Origin: Streptomyces sp. NBC_00670
GTDB lineage: Bacteria > Actinomycetota > Actinomycetes > Streptomycetales > Streptomycetaceae
Direction of reading: 5' to 3'
Assembly: GCF_036226765.1 (NCBI RefSeq)
Contig: NZ_CP109017.1
Span: 7,069,001 to 7,133,000, forward strand
Length of the DNA: 64,000 bases
The position numbers were made by a program, and so were the translations under genes. The notes beneath the pieces were generated by a model. The model was given only the letters and a program-made list of their open reading frames with translations. It did not search any database and was not told the DNA's origin. Below are positions 9,833-18,574 of this stretch, in pieces (the first letter of the stretch is position 1; every line of letters starts with the position of its first letter).

Positions 9833-10402
9833 TCACCGCTCGGGCGGGACCTTCGCCTGCGTCTCGTCGGTGAGATGACGGGTGTCGAGCGGCAGCCGCA
9901 GCGCGTTGCGCCGGTGCGCGGCCTTCCAGTCGGCCGCCAGCGGTGAGGGCGGCACCGCGAGGACCGGGCAGGCGGCGTGGGCGATGCAGTACCGGCTCAC
10001 GGAGGGCGACAGCAGCCGACGCAGGCGGCCGCGCCGTCCGGCGCCGACGACCAACAGGTCACCGGCGCGGTCGGCGATGTGCACCAGGGTCCGGCCCGCC
10101 GGACCCCGGCCGAGGACGGCCCGCATTGGCACGCCGGGCCCCGCGGTGCCGAAGGTCTCGTGCAGCACCGTCAGCAGGGCGCGCCGGGCCGGCCGCCGCC
10201 ACTCGTCGAGCAGTGGTTCCGTGCCGGCCGGGCGGTGTGCGGTGAGCTCGCCGCCGGGTGTGTCCCAGGCGAGCACGGCCCACAGTTCGGCGTCCCTGCG
10301 CCGGGCTTCCTCGGCGGCCCGGTACAGGGCCGTCCGGCTGCTGAGGGAATCGCTCGTACCGACCACGACACGAGCGGGTCCCACACCGTCGGCTTCAGAC
10401 AT
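9833..10402 (-). CDS. Universal stress protein (UspA family)
   Basis: This 189-residue protein has a single Usp domain. It begins with ARVVVGTSDSLSSRTALYRAAEEARRR (the first strand and helix) and ends with VVGAGRRGRLRRLLSPSVSRYCIAHAACPVLAVPP. The latter is the G-x2-G-x9-G-S type ATP-binding region with Arg-rich filling. The domain is followed by about 35 extra residues. Many Streptomyces Usp proteins act in dormancy or stress, but the ligand cannot be fixed here. The gene is divergent from the large membrane protein gene at 10688, and a perfect palindrome lies in the shared promoter region. Confidence 0.85.
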   Translation of the reverse strand: MSEADGVGPARVVVGTSDSLSSRTALYRAAEEARRRDAELWAVLAWDTPGGELTAHRPAGTEPLLDEWRRPARRALLTVLHETFGTAGPGVPMRAVLGRGPAGRTLVHIADRAGDLLVVGAGRRGRLRRLLSPSVSRYCIAHAACPVLAVPPSPLAADWKAAHRRNALRLPLDTRHLTDETQAKVPPER

Positions 10403-10578
10403 GACTTCACCGTTCCACGTGTTCGTCTCCCGGTCCCGGACCGCCGTCGCGCGGGCGCCGCACGCGCGTGTGCGCTCCCGCGGGGACCACCGTCCGGCTC
10501 ACTTCCGGCACGGAGTCGCGGGTACCCGCTCGGCGCCGTTCGGCACGTCCGGGTTCGGACCCGGGTTCGGACCCGCGG

Positions 10579-10595
10579 ACCTCGTGCCACGAGGT
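10579..10595. promoter_or_regulatory. 17-bp perfect palindrome, operator candidate
   Basis: ACCTCGTG-C-CACGAGGT has eight-base arms around one central base. It sits in the 285-base divergent region between the universal stress protein gene and the gene at 10688. Two copies of CCGGGTTCGGAC lie just before it in tandem (10549-10572). A dimeric regulator site is the simplest reading; the regulator is unknown. Confidence 0.45.
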
Positions 10596-10616
10596 GCGGG
10601 CGCCGGATACTCGCTG

Positions 10617-10644
10617 TTCACGACCGGTCGACCGACCGTACACT
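10617..10644 (+). promoter_or_regulatory. Possible sigma-70-type promoter
   Basis: TTCACG (10617-10622) and TACACT (10639-10644) are separated by 16 bases and lie 43 bases before the ATG at 10688. The -35 is imperfect, so this is a candidate only. Confidence 0.3.
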
Positions 10645-10687
10645 GCAATCCACGTGTGCGCGGGTGGGGTTGAGTGGGGGGAACGGC

Positions 10688-12646
10688 ATGTCCGGGGATG
10701 AGAACGGCACGTCCAGAGACGGCTACGACGAGGGCGGCGACCGGCCGCCCGCGGCCGGCGAACCGCGGGATGAGGCCGCCGGGGGCCGGCCCGGTCCGGC
10801 GTGGGGACCGCCGGGTCCGGCCGGGAGCGCGCCAGGCGCGGCCGGGAACGGGTCCGGCGCGGCCGTGAGCGGGTCCGGCGCGGCCGGAGGCGGGTTCGGG
10901 GCGGCCGGGGGTCAGACCGACACCGGCTGGAGCCGCCCCGTTCCGCTCGAGGGCGGCCGTCCCGAGCCGGCCGGTCCGACGGGGTCGCCGTACGGTCCGT
11001 CGGGTGCTTCGGCCGGTCCGGCCGGTGCTCCGTACGGCAGTCCGGCCGGGTCGCCGTACGGTCCGGGCGGATCGCCGTACGGTCCTGCCGGCGGCGGGCT
11101 CCACGTTCCGCCCATGCCCTCCGCCCCGCCGCCCGCCCCCGCGGACGGCGGGCGGGCCGCCGCCGTGGGGCTGCTGAACCTCAGCGGCCTCGGCCTCGGG
11201 TACGCGCTCGTACGGCGCCCGCTGCTCACCCTGGTGTGCTGGGTCGCGACCGCCGTCCTGCTCCTCGTCGCGCTGCCCGCCGACCCGGACGGCGTCCCGT
11301 CGCTCGCCCTCGCCCTCTACGCCGCCCTCCTCCTCGCCGCCGCCGTCCACGGCGCCGCCGTGGGCCTGCGGACCCGGCTGCGGTGGCCGCCGCGGACCCT
11401 GGTGGCCCTCGCGCTCGGGGTACTGCTGCTCGCCGTCCCGGCGGGCGGTGCGGTGCTGTACGACGGCGCCCGCGACGAGGCCACCGAGCAGATGCTGCTC
11501 GACCGGCTGGACGGCGCCGACCACCTCGTCGAGGCGGCCTCCGAGCAGCCGTTCGACAAGGCCGAGCCCGACTACCGCCGGGCCCTGAAGGCCTACGACG
11601 CCCTCGCCACGGACCACGCCGGCTCCCGCGCCGCCGCCCGCGTGCCGGACCGGCTGCACGACTTCTACACGACGGTCGGCGCCTCCTACGAGCGGCGCCG
11701 GTACTGCGACGCCGTACCGGCACTGAAGTATCTGCGCACCGTGCCGCGCACGGTCGACCGCGAGCGGCTCGGCTCGCTGGCCCACTGGCCGGACGACCGG
11801 CTGGCCACCTCCCTCTACAGCTGCGCGTCGGACGGCCTGACCTCGGGCGACGCCGAGTGGCCCGGCCTCTTCGGGGACCTGCTGACCACGTTCCCGCAGT
11901 CCGAGCAGGCGGCCAAGGTGGAACCGGCCGTGAAGTCGGCGGTCGGCAAGGCCGTCAAGGAGGTGGACGGCGACGAGCCGTGCACGGCGGTCTCCCGGCT
12001 CGAGGGTCTGTCCGCGCAGATCACCGATCTGCCGGGGGAGAAGGCGGGCGTCGGCCAGGCCCTGGCGAAGGACGCCGACCGGGCCGGCCGCGGCGCCGAC
12101 GAGGGTGCGTACGACTGCGGCGTCGACCAGTACAAGGACAAGGACTTCGACGCGGCGCTCGACAGCATGAACGACTTCGTCAAGAACAACAAGCACCACA
12201 AGAACCGGGCCCGCGCCCAGAAGATAGCCATCGCCGCGGAGGTCGCGCAGACCGTCCCGGCGGCGGGCAAGCGGCTGCCCACGACGGCCTCCGGCGGCAG
12301 CATCTCCGTCACGGTCAAGAACGACAGTCCCGACGACATCACGGTCCTCTACACGGGCCCGGTCACCGGCAGCTTCACGCTCAAGGGCTGCGGCAGCTGC
12401 TCCGAGTACGACTGGGGCAGCACGCTGAGCCCCGGCTTCGAACCGTGCGGCAAGAGCGGGCGCGACTACCCGCAGCGCACGATCTCACTGCCGGTCGGCA
12501 CGACGTACTTCGTCCACAAGTCGCGGTCCGACGCGACGACCACGACGCCGTCGTCGGACACGGCCAAGCTGCGCCCGGGGTACGTGTACACGGAATGCGC
12601 GTACACGACACGGGGGTTGGGCACGGGGACGGGCACCGGCGCCTGA
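10688..12646 (+). CDS. Membrane-anchored protein with Gly/Pro-rich cytoplasmic head and Cys-rich exported domain
   Basis: This 652-residue protein is of unknown function. About 150 N-terminal residues are low-complexity Gly/Pro/Ala with repeated PYGPSG/SPYGPG units. Three hydrophobic helices follow (roughly 165-260, with LLTLVCWVATAVLLLVAL and LVALALGVLLLAVPAG). The remaining 390 residues appear to be extracytoplasmic and contain a helical repeat-like region (YRRALKAYDALATDHAG, DKDFDAALDSMNDFVKNN) that resembles tetratricopeptide packing. A C-terminal beta-rich part carries paired cysteines (KGCGSCSEYDWGS and PCGK). The ATG is preceded by GGGGGGAA. It is divergent from the stress protein gene. 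The domain plan suggests a cell-envelope sensor or scaffold, but that is inference. Confidence 0.7.
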   Translation: MSGDENGTSRDGYDEGGDRPPAAGEPRDEAAGGRPGPAWGPPGPAGSAPGAAGNGSGAAVSGSGAAGGGFGAAGGQTDTGWSRPVPLEGGRPEPAGPTGSPYGPSGASAGPAGAPYGSPAGSPYGPGGSPYGPAGGGLHVPPMPSAPPPAPADGGRAAAVGLLNLSGLGLGYALVRRPLLTLVCWVATAVLLLVALPADPDGVPSLALALYAALLLAAAVHGAAVGLRTRLRWPPRTLVALALGVLLLAVPAGGAVLYDGARDEATEQMLLDRLDGADHLVEAASEQPFDKAEPDYRRALKAYDALATDHAGSRAAARVPDRLHDFYTTVGASYERRRYCDAVPALKYLRTVPRTVDRERLGSLAHWPDDRLATSLYSCASDGLTSGDAEWPGLFGDLLTTFPQSEQAAKVEPAVKSAVGKAVKEVDGDEPCTAVSRLEGLSAQITDLPGEKAGVGQALAKDADRAGRGADEGAYDCGVDQYKDKDFDAALDSMNDFVKNNKHHKNRARAQKIAIAAEVAQTVPAAGKRLPTTASGGSISVTVKNDSPDDITVLYTGPVTGSFTLKGCGSCSEYDWGSTLSPGFEPCGKSGRDYPQRTISLPVGTTYFVHKSRSDATTTTPSSDTAKLRPGYVYTECAYTTRGLGTGTGTGA

Positions 12647-12654
12647 CCAGGGGC

Positions 12655-12693
12655 GCGGGGCTGTGTCAATGCGCGGCTCCGCCGCGGGGGCGA
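12655..12693. repeat. Copy of a dispersed Streptomyces-type intergenic repeat
   Basis: The segment reads as GGCGCGGGGCTGTGTC, a short spacer, then GCGGCTCCGCCGCG. The same two blocks recur at 50587-50621. It lies in the 71-base gap between the convergent genes ending at 12646 and 12718, where its GCGGC-TCC-GCCGC hairpin could help end transcription. Confidence 0.5.
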
Positions 12694-12717
12694 AATAACA
12701 CACCGCGCCCACACACC

Positions 12718-13557
12718 TCACCGCGTCAGCGTCTGCGTACCCAGAACCGTCAACAGCGCCAGCCGGTCCGCGTCCTCGCTCCCCGGCTCCGCCGTGTACA
12801 CCATGATCCGCAGATCACTGCCGGACACCGCGAGCACGTCGCAGTCCAGCGTCACATCCCCCACCTGAGGATGCTCGATGACCTTGCGCGCCGCCTCGTG
12901 CGCACCCACCGCCCCCGACTCCCACAACTCCCCGAACCGCCCACTGCGCGCCCGCAGTTCACCCACCAGCCGCCGCAACCGCGAATCCTCCGGATAGCGG
13001 GCGACGGTCGCCCGCAGATCGGCGACGAGCGCCCGCTCGAACGCCCGCAGGGACTCCGGCGTGTGCCGCGCCCGGCTGCCCGGCCCGACGAAGTGCCGCC
13101 ACACACTGTTGCGTTCATTGCCCCGCCACCCGGACGGATCGCCCATCAGCGCCGCGTACGGCGGATTGGCGAACAGCAGCGTCCAGGACGCGTCGAACAC
13201 CGCGGCCGGCGTCCCCGCCAGCCGGTCGAGCAGCCGCTGCACACTGGGCGTCACATGCGTGGGCACGGTGTCCCCGCCCGGCGCCAGCAGCCCGGCCAGC
13301 CGGAACAGATGCGCCCGCTCGGTGCCCGACAGCCGCAGCGCCCGCGCCAGCGCCTCGACGACCTGGGGCGAAGGGTTGGACGCCCGCCCCTGTTCGAGCC
13401 GGGTGACGTAGTCGACGGAGATGCCGGCCAGCATGGCCAGCTCCTCGCGACGCAGCCCCGCCGCCCGCCGTTGCCCGCCGGCGGGCAGCCCGGCCGCCTC
13501 CGGGGACACCCGGTCCCGCCAGCGGCGTACCGTACAGCCGAATTCCGCTGTCGCCAT
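12718..13557 (-). CDS. XRE-family regulator with MmyB-like ligand-binding domain
   Basis: This 279-residue protein has an N-terminal helix-turn-helix (about 30-90), with LRREELAMLAGISVDYVTRLE as the helices and QGRASNPSPQVVEALARAL after it. The C-terminal domain (about 110-275) has the MmyB-type pattern: TPAAVFDASWTLLFANPPYAALMGDP, NSVWRHFV, and VGELRARSGRFGELWESG. Family members are usually local repressors that bind a small hydrophobic ligand. It is divergent from the SDR gene at 13660, with about 100 bases between, so the SDR is its likely target. Confidence 0.88.
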   Translation of the reverse strand: MATAEFGCTVRRWRDRVSPEAAGLPAGGQRRAAGLRREELAMLAGISVDYVTRLEQGRASNPSPQVVEALARALRLSGTERAHLFRLAGLLAPGGDTVPTHVTPSVQRLLDRLAGTPAAVFDASWTLLFANPPYAALMGDPSGWRGNERNSVWRHFVGPGSRARHTPESLRAFERALVADLRATVARYPEDSRLRRLVGELRARSGRFGELWESGAVGAHEAARKVIEHPQVGDVTLDCDVLAVSGSDLRIMVYTAEPGSEDADRLALLTVLGTQTLTR

Positions 13558-13659
13558 GACCCCCAGTGTGCCGCGCCCGCCGCCCGGCTACCTGGTACTG
13601 CTGGTCCCATGAAGCGGGGACTCCTGGCTGCCCCCGCTTCACCGGCGCAGCCTGGACCC

Positions 13660-14370
13660 ATGACCACGACACTGATCACCGGGGCCAACAAGGGCCTCGG
13701 CCTGGAGACCGCTCGCCGCCTCACCGACGCGGGACACACCGTCTACCTCGGCAGCCGGGACGCCGCACGCGGGCGCCGGGCGGCCGACGCGGTCGGCGCC
13801 CGCCTGCTCGTCCTCGACGTCACCGACGACGCCTCCGTCGCGGCGGCGGCCGAGGCCGTCGAGGCGGACGGCTCCGGCCTGGACGTACTGATCAACAACG
13901 CCGGCATCGAGGGCCGCGGCCCCGGCAACAGCGTCATCGGCGCCGCGGACGTCACGGCGGACATGATGCGGGAGGTGTTCGAGACGAACGTCTTCGGCAC
14001 GGTCCGCGTCACCCACGCCTTCCTGCCCCTGCTGCGCCGCTCACCCGCCCCGGTGATCGTCAACGTCAGCAGCGGCCTCGCCTCGCTGACCGGCATGACC
14101 ACCCCGGGCACACCGGCGTACGGCTACCCGGGCGTCGCCTACCCGGCCTCGAAGACGGCCGTCAACACGGTCACCGTGCAGTTCGCCAAGGCGTTCCCGG
14201 AGATGCGGATCAACGCGGTCGAGCCCGGCTTCACCAAGACGGACCTCAACGGCAACACCGGGATCCAGACCGTGGAGGAGGGCGCCGAGATCATCGTACG
14301 GATGGCGCGGGTGGGGGCGGACGGTCCCACGGGCGGCTACTTCACCGCCGAGGGCCCGCTGCCCTGGTGA
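13660..14370 (+). CDS. Short-chain dehydrogenase/reductase (SDR)
   Basis: This 236-residue classical SDR has TGANKGLG (about 7-14) for NAD(P) binding, LDVTDD for the adenine-ring contact, NNAG in the fourth strand, a catalytic Ser in VNVSSGLAS, and the YPASK active-site Tyr and Lys. It is close in plan to carbonyl reductase-like SDRs found beside MmyB-type regulators in Streptomyces. The substrate is unknown. The start ATG at 13660 gives a frame beginning directly with the first strand; open frame further upstream is not supported. Confidence 0.9.
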   Translation: MTTTLITGANKGLGLETARRLTDAGHTVYLGSRDAARGRRAADAVGARLLVLDVTDDASVAAAAEAVEADGSGLDVLINNAGIEGRGPGNSVIGAADVTADMMREVFETNVFGTVRVTHAFLPLLRRSPAPVIVNVSSGLASLTGMTTPGTPAYGYPGVAYPASKTAVNTVTVQFAKAFPEMRINAVEPGFTKTDLNGNTGIQTVEEGAEIIVRMARVGADGPTGGYFTAEGPLPW

Positions 14371-14418
14371 GCCGAGGGCGGCCCGTCTGCCGGTTGCTCC
14401 GGTGCGCCGGCGGGCCGG

Positions 14419-14565
14419 TCAGCGGCGTGCCCGCCACTTGCTCAGCAGGCGCTGGGCCTGGGCGCGGCGCCGGGGGTCGGCGGCGGCGCGGCGCGCCTGG
14501 TCGATGGTGCGCCGGCCCTGCGGGCTCCTGGCGAACCGCTTGATGCGCTCCATGACTCCGGGCAT
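14419..14565 (-). CDS. Small basic protein (48 residues)
   Basis: A 48-residue, strongly basic helical protein (MERIKRFARSPQGRRTIDQARRAA...) starts at ATG 14565, with GGAGGGAA ideally spaced before it. It resembles the short Arg-rich proteins often found next to stress genes in Streptomyces and may bind nucleic acid or membrane. No function is known. It converges on the SDR and is divergent from the hemerythrin gene. Confidence 0.65.
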   Translation of the reverse strand: MPGVMERIKRFARSPQGRRTIDQARRAAADPRRRAQAQRLLSKWRARR

Positions 14566-14829
14566 GACGTTCCCTCCCGGCCCGGCCGGCCACCACGGCC
14601 GCCGTGCCTTCGCTCGGTGTGCGCCCGCCTTTTCGCGTGCGCTCCCCGCTCCGGCTACCCCGCATCGGCCGCCCGGCACCTGCCGGGGTGGCCGATGCGC
14701 CGGAGGGGCACCGTTTCGGGTGCCATAGAGCGCGCGGTTACGGGAACCCGGGGGTCCTACCGGCGATGTGCGCAGCGGCGTCCACGACCCGTTGCCGCCG
14801 TCGCAACCGTTCGCAGCAAGGAGCCACCC

Positions 14830-15393
14830 GTGGGACACGGCGGAGACGTCATTCACGAACTGACCACCGACCATCGCGAAGTGGAGGAGATGTTCGCCAA
14901 ATTCGAGGCACTTCCGGCCGGGGACAGCCGCCGCAAGGAGCTGGCCGACCAGGCCACGATCGAACTCGTGCGCCATTCCGTGGCCGAGGAGATGCACCTC
15001 TACCCTGCGGTGCGCAAGTACCTCCCCGACGGCGACTCCCTCGCCGACAAGGAGATCGAGGACCACAGCACGGCCGAGCGCACCATGAAGGAGCTGGAGG
15101 GCTGTCAGGCCGACGACCCCCGCTTCGACCAGTTGATGACCTCCCTGATGAGCGAGATCCGCGAGCATGTCGCCGACGAGGAGAACAACCTCTTCCCGCG
15201 GCTGCGCCAGGCGGCCGACGCGGAGGACCTCGAGAAGCTCGGCGAGAAGGTCCGTACGGCCAAGAAGACGGCCCCGACCCGGCCGCACCCCGCCTCCCCG
15301 GACAAGCCGCCGGCCAACAAGCTGCTGGCCCCCGGCGCCGGCATGGTCGACCGGGTCCGCGACGCCCTGTCGGGCCGCGGCAAGAGCAGCTGA
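14830..15393 (+). CDS. Hemerythrin HHE domain protein
   Basis: This 187-residue protein has a hemerythrin-like four-helix domain (about 1-140) whose iron ligands are visible as HELTTDHREVEEMF, RHSVAEEMHLYPAV, EDHSTAERTMKELE and REHVADEENNLFPRL. It therefore probably binds a diiron centre and senses or carries O2, NO or peroxide. The C-terminal 45 residues are Lys/Pro-rich and likely flexible. The GTG start at 14830 is chosen because AAGGAG sits six bases upstream; an in-frame earlier ATG would add an unrelated Arg/Cys-rich leader. The gene is single and followed by a strong terminator. Confidence 0.88.
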   Translation: MGHGGDVIHELTTDHREVEEMFAKFEALPAGDSRRKELADQATIELVRHSVAEEMHLYPAVRKYLPDGDSLADKEIEDHSTAERTMKELEGCQADDPRFDQLMTSLMSEIREHVADEENNLFPRLRQAADAEDLEKLGEKVRTAKKTAPTRPHPASPDKPPANKLLAPGAGMVDRVRDALSGRGKSS

Positions 15394-15428
15394 AGGGGCG
15401 GCTGCCGGCGGCCCGCGCGGCCACCTCG

Positions 15429-15465
15429 CGACCGGTCCGGGACGGACACCGTCCCGGACCGGTCG
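15429..15465. terminator. Bidirectional terminator hairpin, 17-bp stem
   Basis: CGACCGGTCCGGGACGG (15429-15445), loop ACA, then its perfect complement (15449-15465). It lies between the convergent hemerythrin and PAP2 genes and is followed by a short GGACC tandem run (about 15479-15501). Confidence 0.8.
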
Positions 15466-15530
15466 TGTCGTAACCGAACCGGACCGGACCGGACCGGACC
15501 GATCGTCTCGGTCGCGTCGTACGCGGTCCG

Positions 15531-16457
15531 TCACCGTCTCCCCGGTGAGGCGGTGGTCCGCCGGGGCCCGTGGCCGGGGTCCGGCTCCGCGGCGGCGGCG
15601 CCCGCGGACACGACCGGAGCGGGCCGGGAGCGCCGCCCCGTACCGCGCACCCGGGGCGCGAGGTGGCGCACCGCGGCCCACTGCACCCCGGCGCACACCG
15701 CGACGACGAGGACGGCCGCCGCCGCGTCGAACCAGAAGTGGTTGCCGGTGACGACCACCACCACCAGGGTGAGGACCGGATGCGCGACGGCCGCCCAGCG
15801 CGCCCGCCCGCGCCCCGCCAGGACGACGGCCGCCGCGACGAGCACCGCCCACGCCACATGCACGGAGGGCACCGCCGCGAGTTCGTCGGCGACGACGCTC
15901 CCCGGGCCGCCCCCGTACACGGACTGCCCGTACACGGCCGCGGTGTCCACGAAACCGAGCCGCGGCACCAGGCGCGGCGGGGCCACGGCGATCAGTTGCA
16001 GGAGCAGCGAGGCGACGGTCACCAGCACCACGCAGGTCCGCAGCCGACGGTAGGCGGTGCGGTGCCGCCAGAACAGCCACACCAGCACCGCGGCCATGGC
16101 GCCGAAGTGCAGCACCGCGTAGTACCAGTTGGCGGCCTGCACCAGCCATGGGCGGGGGAGCACGGCCCGCTGCCAGGAGACCTCGTCGGGCAGGCCGAGC
16201 GACTCCTCCCAGGAGTGGACGCGCACCGCCCGCGCGGTGGCCGTGGCGAGGTCCCCGGCCGCCATCCGGGTGGGGATCTGCCAGACCACGAACACCGCGC
16301 ACACGACCCCGGCCTCGCGGCACAGCACCGGCACGAGCGGCCACCGCCAGCGCCAGCACGGCAGCCCCGCCGCGCACAGCAGCACGGGGGCCGCGCAGAC
16401 GGCGACCCAGGCGAGCACGGTCCGGTCCGCGAGGTCCGCGAGATCCACCGGGTCCAA
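15531..16457 (-). CDS. PAP2-superfamily membrane phosphatase / inositolphosphotransferase-like protein
   Basis: This 308-residue integral membrane protein has about six hydrophobic helices. The PAP2 catalytic pieces are partly visible: AVPSVHVAWAVLV (the PSxxH motif, about 210-222) and TGNHFWFDAAAAVLV (His and Asp of the third motif). The family removes phosphate from lipid phosphates or transfers phosphoinositol. The N-terminal half holds WYYAVLHFGAM and long loops typical of the inositolphosphotransferase branch. I chose a TTG start at 16457 because GGAAGGAG precedes it at ideal spacing; a GTG three codons later is possible. Ser/Ala/Pro residues fill a disordered C-terminal tail. Confidence 0.8.
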   Translation of the reverse strand: MDPVDLADLADRTVLAWVAVCAAPVLLCAAGLPCWRWRWPLVPVLCREAGVVCAVFVVWQIPTRMAAGDLATATARAVRVHSWEESLGLPDEVSWQRAVLPRPWLVQAANWYYAVLHFGAMAAVLVWLFWRHRTAYRRLRTCVVLVTVASLLLQLIAVAPPRLVPRLGFVDTAAVYGQSVYGGGPGSVVADELAAVPSVHVAWAVLVAAAVVLAGRGRARWAAVAHPVLTLVVVVVTGNHFWFDAAAAVLVVAVCAGVQWAAVRHLAPRVRGTGRRSRPAPVVSAGAAAAEPDPGHGPRRTTASPGRR

Positions 16458-16656
16458 CCGATGCTCCTTCCGCGAGGACAGGGACGGAGAAGCCCTGAGG
16501 TTCCCGCCCCCACGGGCGGGAAACGGGAAGCGCCGCGACCTCACTCCGTCGCGGCGGCACGCACCCCGAGCGGCGGGACGGGAGGGGACCGGAGTTGCCG
16601 GAACGGCAAAACGCGTGGTCGGCGCCGCCGCGCGTGCCGCAGGATCGTCCCGCGCG

Positions 16657-16727
16657 CCGACCCGTCCGTACGCGCGCGGTTCCGCCGAGTCCCGACCCGT
16701 CCGTACGCCCGCCGTTCCGCCGAGCCC
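16657..16727. repeat. Two imperfect 35-bp direct repeats before the epoxide-hydrolase-like gene
   Basis: CCGACCCGTCCGTACGC then a GGTTCCGCCGAG-type ending occurs at 16657-16691 and again at 16692-16727 with a few changes. The repeats end just before the RBS of the gene at 16740, within the 282-base divergent gap shared with the PAP2 gene. They may be duplicated regulator sites; nothing else was recognised in this gap. Confidence 0.45.
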
Positions 16728-16739
16728 CCGGGAGACCCC

Positions 16740-17735
16740 GTGCCACCTTCGCCCGCCACCACCGCCACCGCCCTCACCCACCGCCTGGTGCCCGCGCCCG
16801 CCGGGCGGATCCATCTGGCCGAGCAGGGCAGCGGGCCGCTGGTCCTGCTCGTGCACGGCTTCCCGGAGTCCTGGTACTCCTGGCGCCACCAGCTCCCCGC
16901 CCTCGCCGCCGCCGGGTACCGCGTCGCGGCCCTCGACGTACGCGGCTACGGGCGCTCCTCGCGGCCCGCGGCGGTGGAGGCGTACCGCATGCGTGAGCTG
17001 GTCGAGGACTGCGTCGCGGTCGTGGAGGCCCTGGGCGAGCGGACGGCGGTGGTCGTCGGGCACGACTGGGGCGCGAACATCGCCGCCGGCTGCGCACTGC
17101 TGCGGCCCGAGGTGTTCCGCGCCGTCGCGATGCTCAGCGTCCCCTACGCCCCGTTCGGCGGTCCCCGGCCCACCGAGGTCTTCGCACGGATCGGCGGCGA
17201 GGACGAGTTCTACGTCTCCTACTTCCAGGAGCCCGGCCGCGCCGAGGCGGAGATCGAGCCCGACGTGCGGGGCTGGCTGGCCGGCGTCTACGCCGCGCTG
17301 TCCGCCGACACGATGCCCGCCCCCGGCGCACCCGACCCGCACTTCGTCTCGCGCGGCGGGAGGATGCGCGACCGGTTCCCCGCCGGGCGGCTGCCGTCCT
17401 GGCTCACCGAGGACGAACTCGACGTCTACGCGGGCGAGTTCGAGCGGACCGGGCTGACCGGGGCGCTCAACCGCTACCGGAACATGGACCGCGACTGGGC
17501 CGACCTCACCGCCCACCACGGCGCCGCCCTCACCCAGCCGTCCTTCTTCGCGGGCGGGGCGCTGGACGCGTCCACCACCTGGATGAGCGACGCGATCGAG
17601 GCGTTCCCGCACACCCTGCCCGGGCTGGTCTCCTCGCACCTGCTGGAGGGCTGCGGCCACTGGATCCAGCAGGAGCGTCCGGAGGAGGTCAACCGGCTGC
17701 TCACGGAGTGGCTGGCCGCACTGCCGGACGCCTGA
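16740..17735 (+). CDS. Alpha/beta hydrolase, epoxide hydrolase-like
   Basis: This 331-residue enzyme has the epoxide hydrolase pattern. HGFPESWYSWRHQLPAL gives the oxyanion-hole HGxP, DVRGYGRSSRP follows, and VGHDWGANIA carries the nucleophile Asp. The cap domain has the conserved Tyr-containing FYVSYFQEPG, and CGHWIQQERPEEV carries the catalytic His. The likely reaction is hydration of epoxides to diols; haloalkane dehalogenase activity is less likely given the GHDWG context. The GTG start at 16740 follows GGGAGA. The gene is divergent from the PAP2 gene, with direct repeats just upstream. Confidence 0.88.
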   Translation: MPPSPATTATALTHRLVPAPAGRIHLAEQGSGPLVLLVHGFPESWYSWRHQLPALAAAGYRVAALDVRGYGRSSRPAAVEAYRMRELVEDCVAVVEALGERTAVVVGHDWGANIAAGCALLRPEVFRAVAMLSVPYAPFGGPRPTEVFARIGGEDEFYVSYFQEPGRAEAEIEPDVRGWLAGVYAALSADTMPAPGAPDPHFVSRGGRMRDRFPAGRLPSWLTEDELDVYAGEFERTGLTGALNRYRNMDRDWADLTAHHGAALTQPSFFAGGALDASTTWMSDAIEAFPHTLPGLVSSHLLEGCGHWIQQERPEEVNRLLTEWLAALPDA

Positions 17736-17865
17736 CGGACCGGGGCGCCCCGCCGACGGGTGCGGCGTCCGGGGCACGGCTCCGCGTGCTCCGAACGGCG
17801 CCACGTACCGCGCCGACCGGCGCGTACTGCCGTCTCCCCGCGAGCCGCCGGACCAGCATGGTGCC

Positions 17866-18405
17866 ATGCCGGACCGTGAGCCCCGCCCCCGCACGCCCGC
17901 CGCCGAGGCCGTACGACGGGTACGGCCCCGCCGGCCCACGGAGGTCACGCTGTTCAGCGGCGTGTACGGACTCGTCATGGCCGGTGCCATGGCGGCCGCG
18001 CTGGACAGCCCCGGCGAGGCGCCCGACCCCGGCTCCGACGCGCTGTGGGTGCTGCTCACCGCCGTGGCCTCCGCGGCGGCGCACGGCTACGCCCATGTCG
18101 TCGCCCACCGTGCCTCGTCCGGCGGCAGGGGCGCCCGTGCCGGGCTGCGGGCGATGGCAGCGGAGTGGCCCGTGGTCGCCGCGGCCGCTCCCACCGTCGT
18201 CCTGCTGCTGTTCGCCGTGCCCCCGCTGTGGCGGGAGGAGACGGCGGTCGACACGGCGCTGGTGCTCAACGCGCTGCTGCTCACCGGCTGGGGCGTGTGG
18301 ACGGCGTGGAGCGCGGGCCGGGGCAGGGGCGCGTGTCTGCGCGCCGGGGCGGCCGACCTGGTCATCGGACTGGTCATCATCCTGGCCAACGCCGTGATCA
18401 AGTAG
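17866..18405 (+). CDS. Small integral membrane protein of unknown function
   Basis: This 179-residue protein has a basic N-terminal stretch of about 30 residues and then four predicted membrane helices (about 30-48, 62-78, 98-117, and two close ones at 128-175 ending LVIGLVIILANAVIK). A His-containing loop (AAAHGYAHVVAHRAS) follows the second helix. Nothing identifies a family from memory. The ATG at 17866 starts a frame with normal codon bias. It lies just before the FxSxx locus, but a 269-base gap with its own signals separates them. Confidence 0.65.
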   Translation: MPDREPRPRTPAAEAVRRVRPRRPTEVTLFSGVYGLVMAGAMAAALDSPGEAPDPGSDALWVLLTAVASAAAHGYAHVVAHRASSGGRGARAGLRAMAAEWPVVAAAAPTVVLLLFAVPPLWREETAVDTALVLNALLLTGWGVWTAWSAGRGRGACLRAGAADLVIGLVIILANAVIK

Positions 18406-18574
18406 GGGAGTTGATGCGGGGCCCGCCGTGGCCGCCAAGGCTGTACGGGGCACGAATCAGCCAACCACCGTGGCGGACCGGCCGTTGTCGCGCGGGCGGC
18501 CTCGGGATCGTACGGTGCGATCTGGCCGGAACCTGATCAGTGTGCTTCCCTGAATACAGAACCGCACCACTCCG

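Noticed and set aside
9651..9836. Arg/Gly-rich frame of 61 codons on the minus strand
   Set aside because: Tandem 18-base repeats account for it; no RBS and no family.
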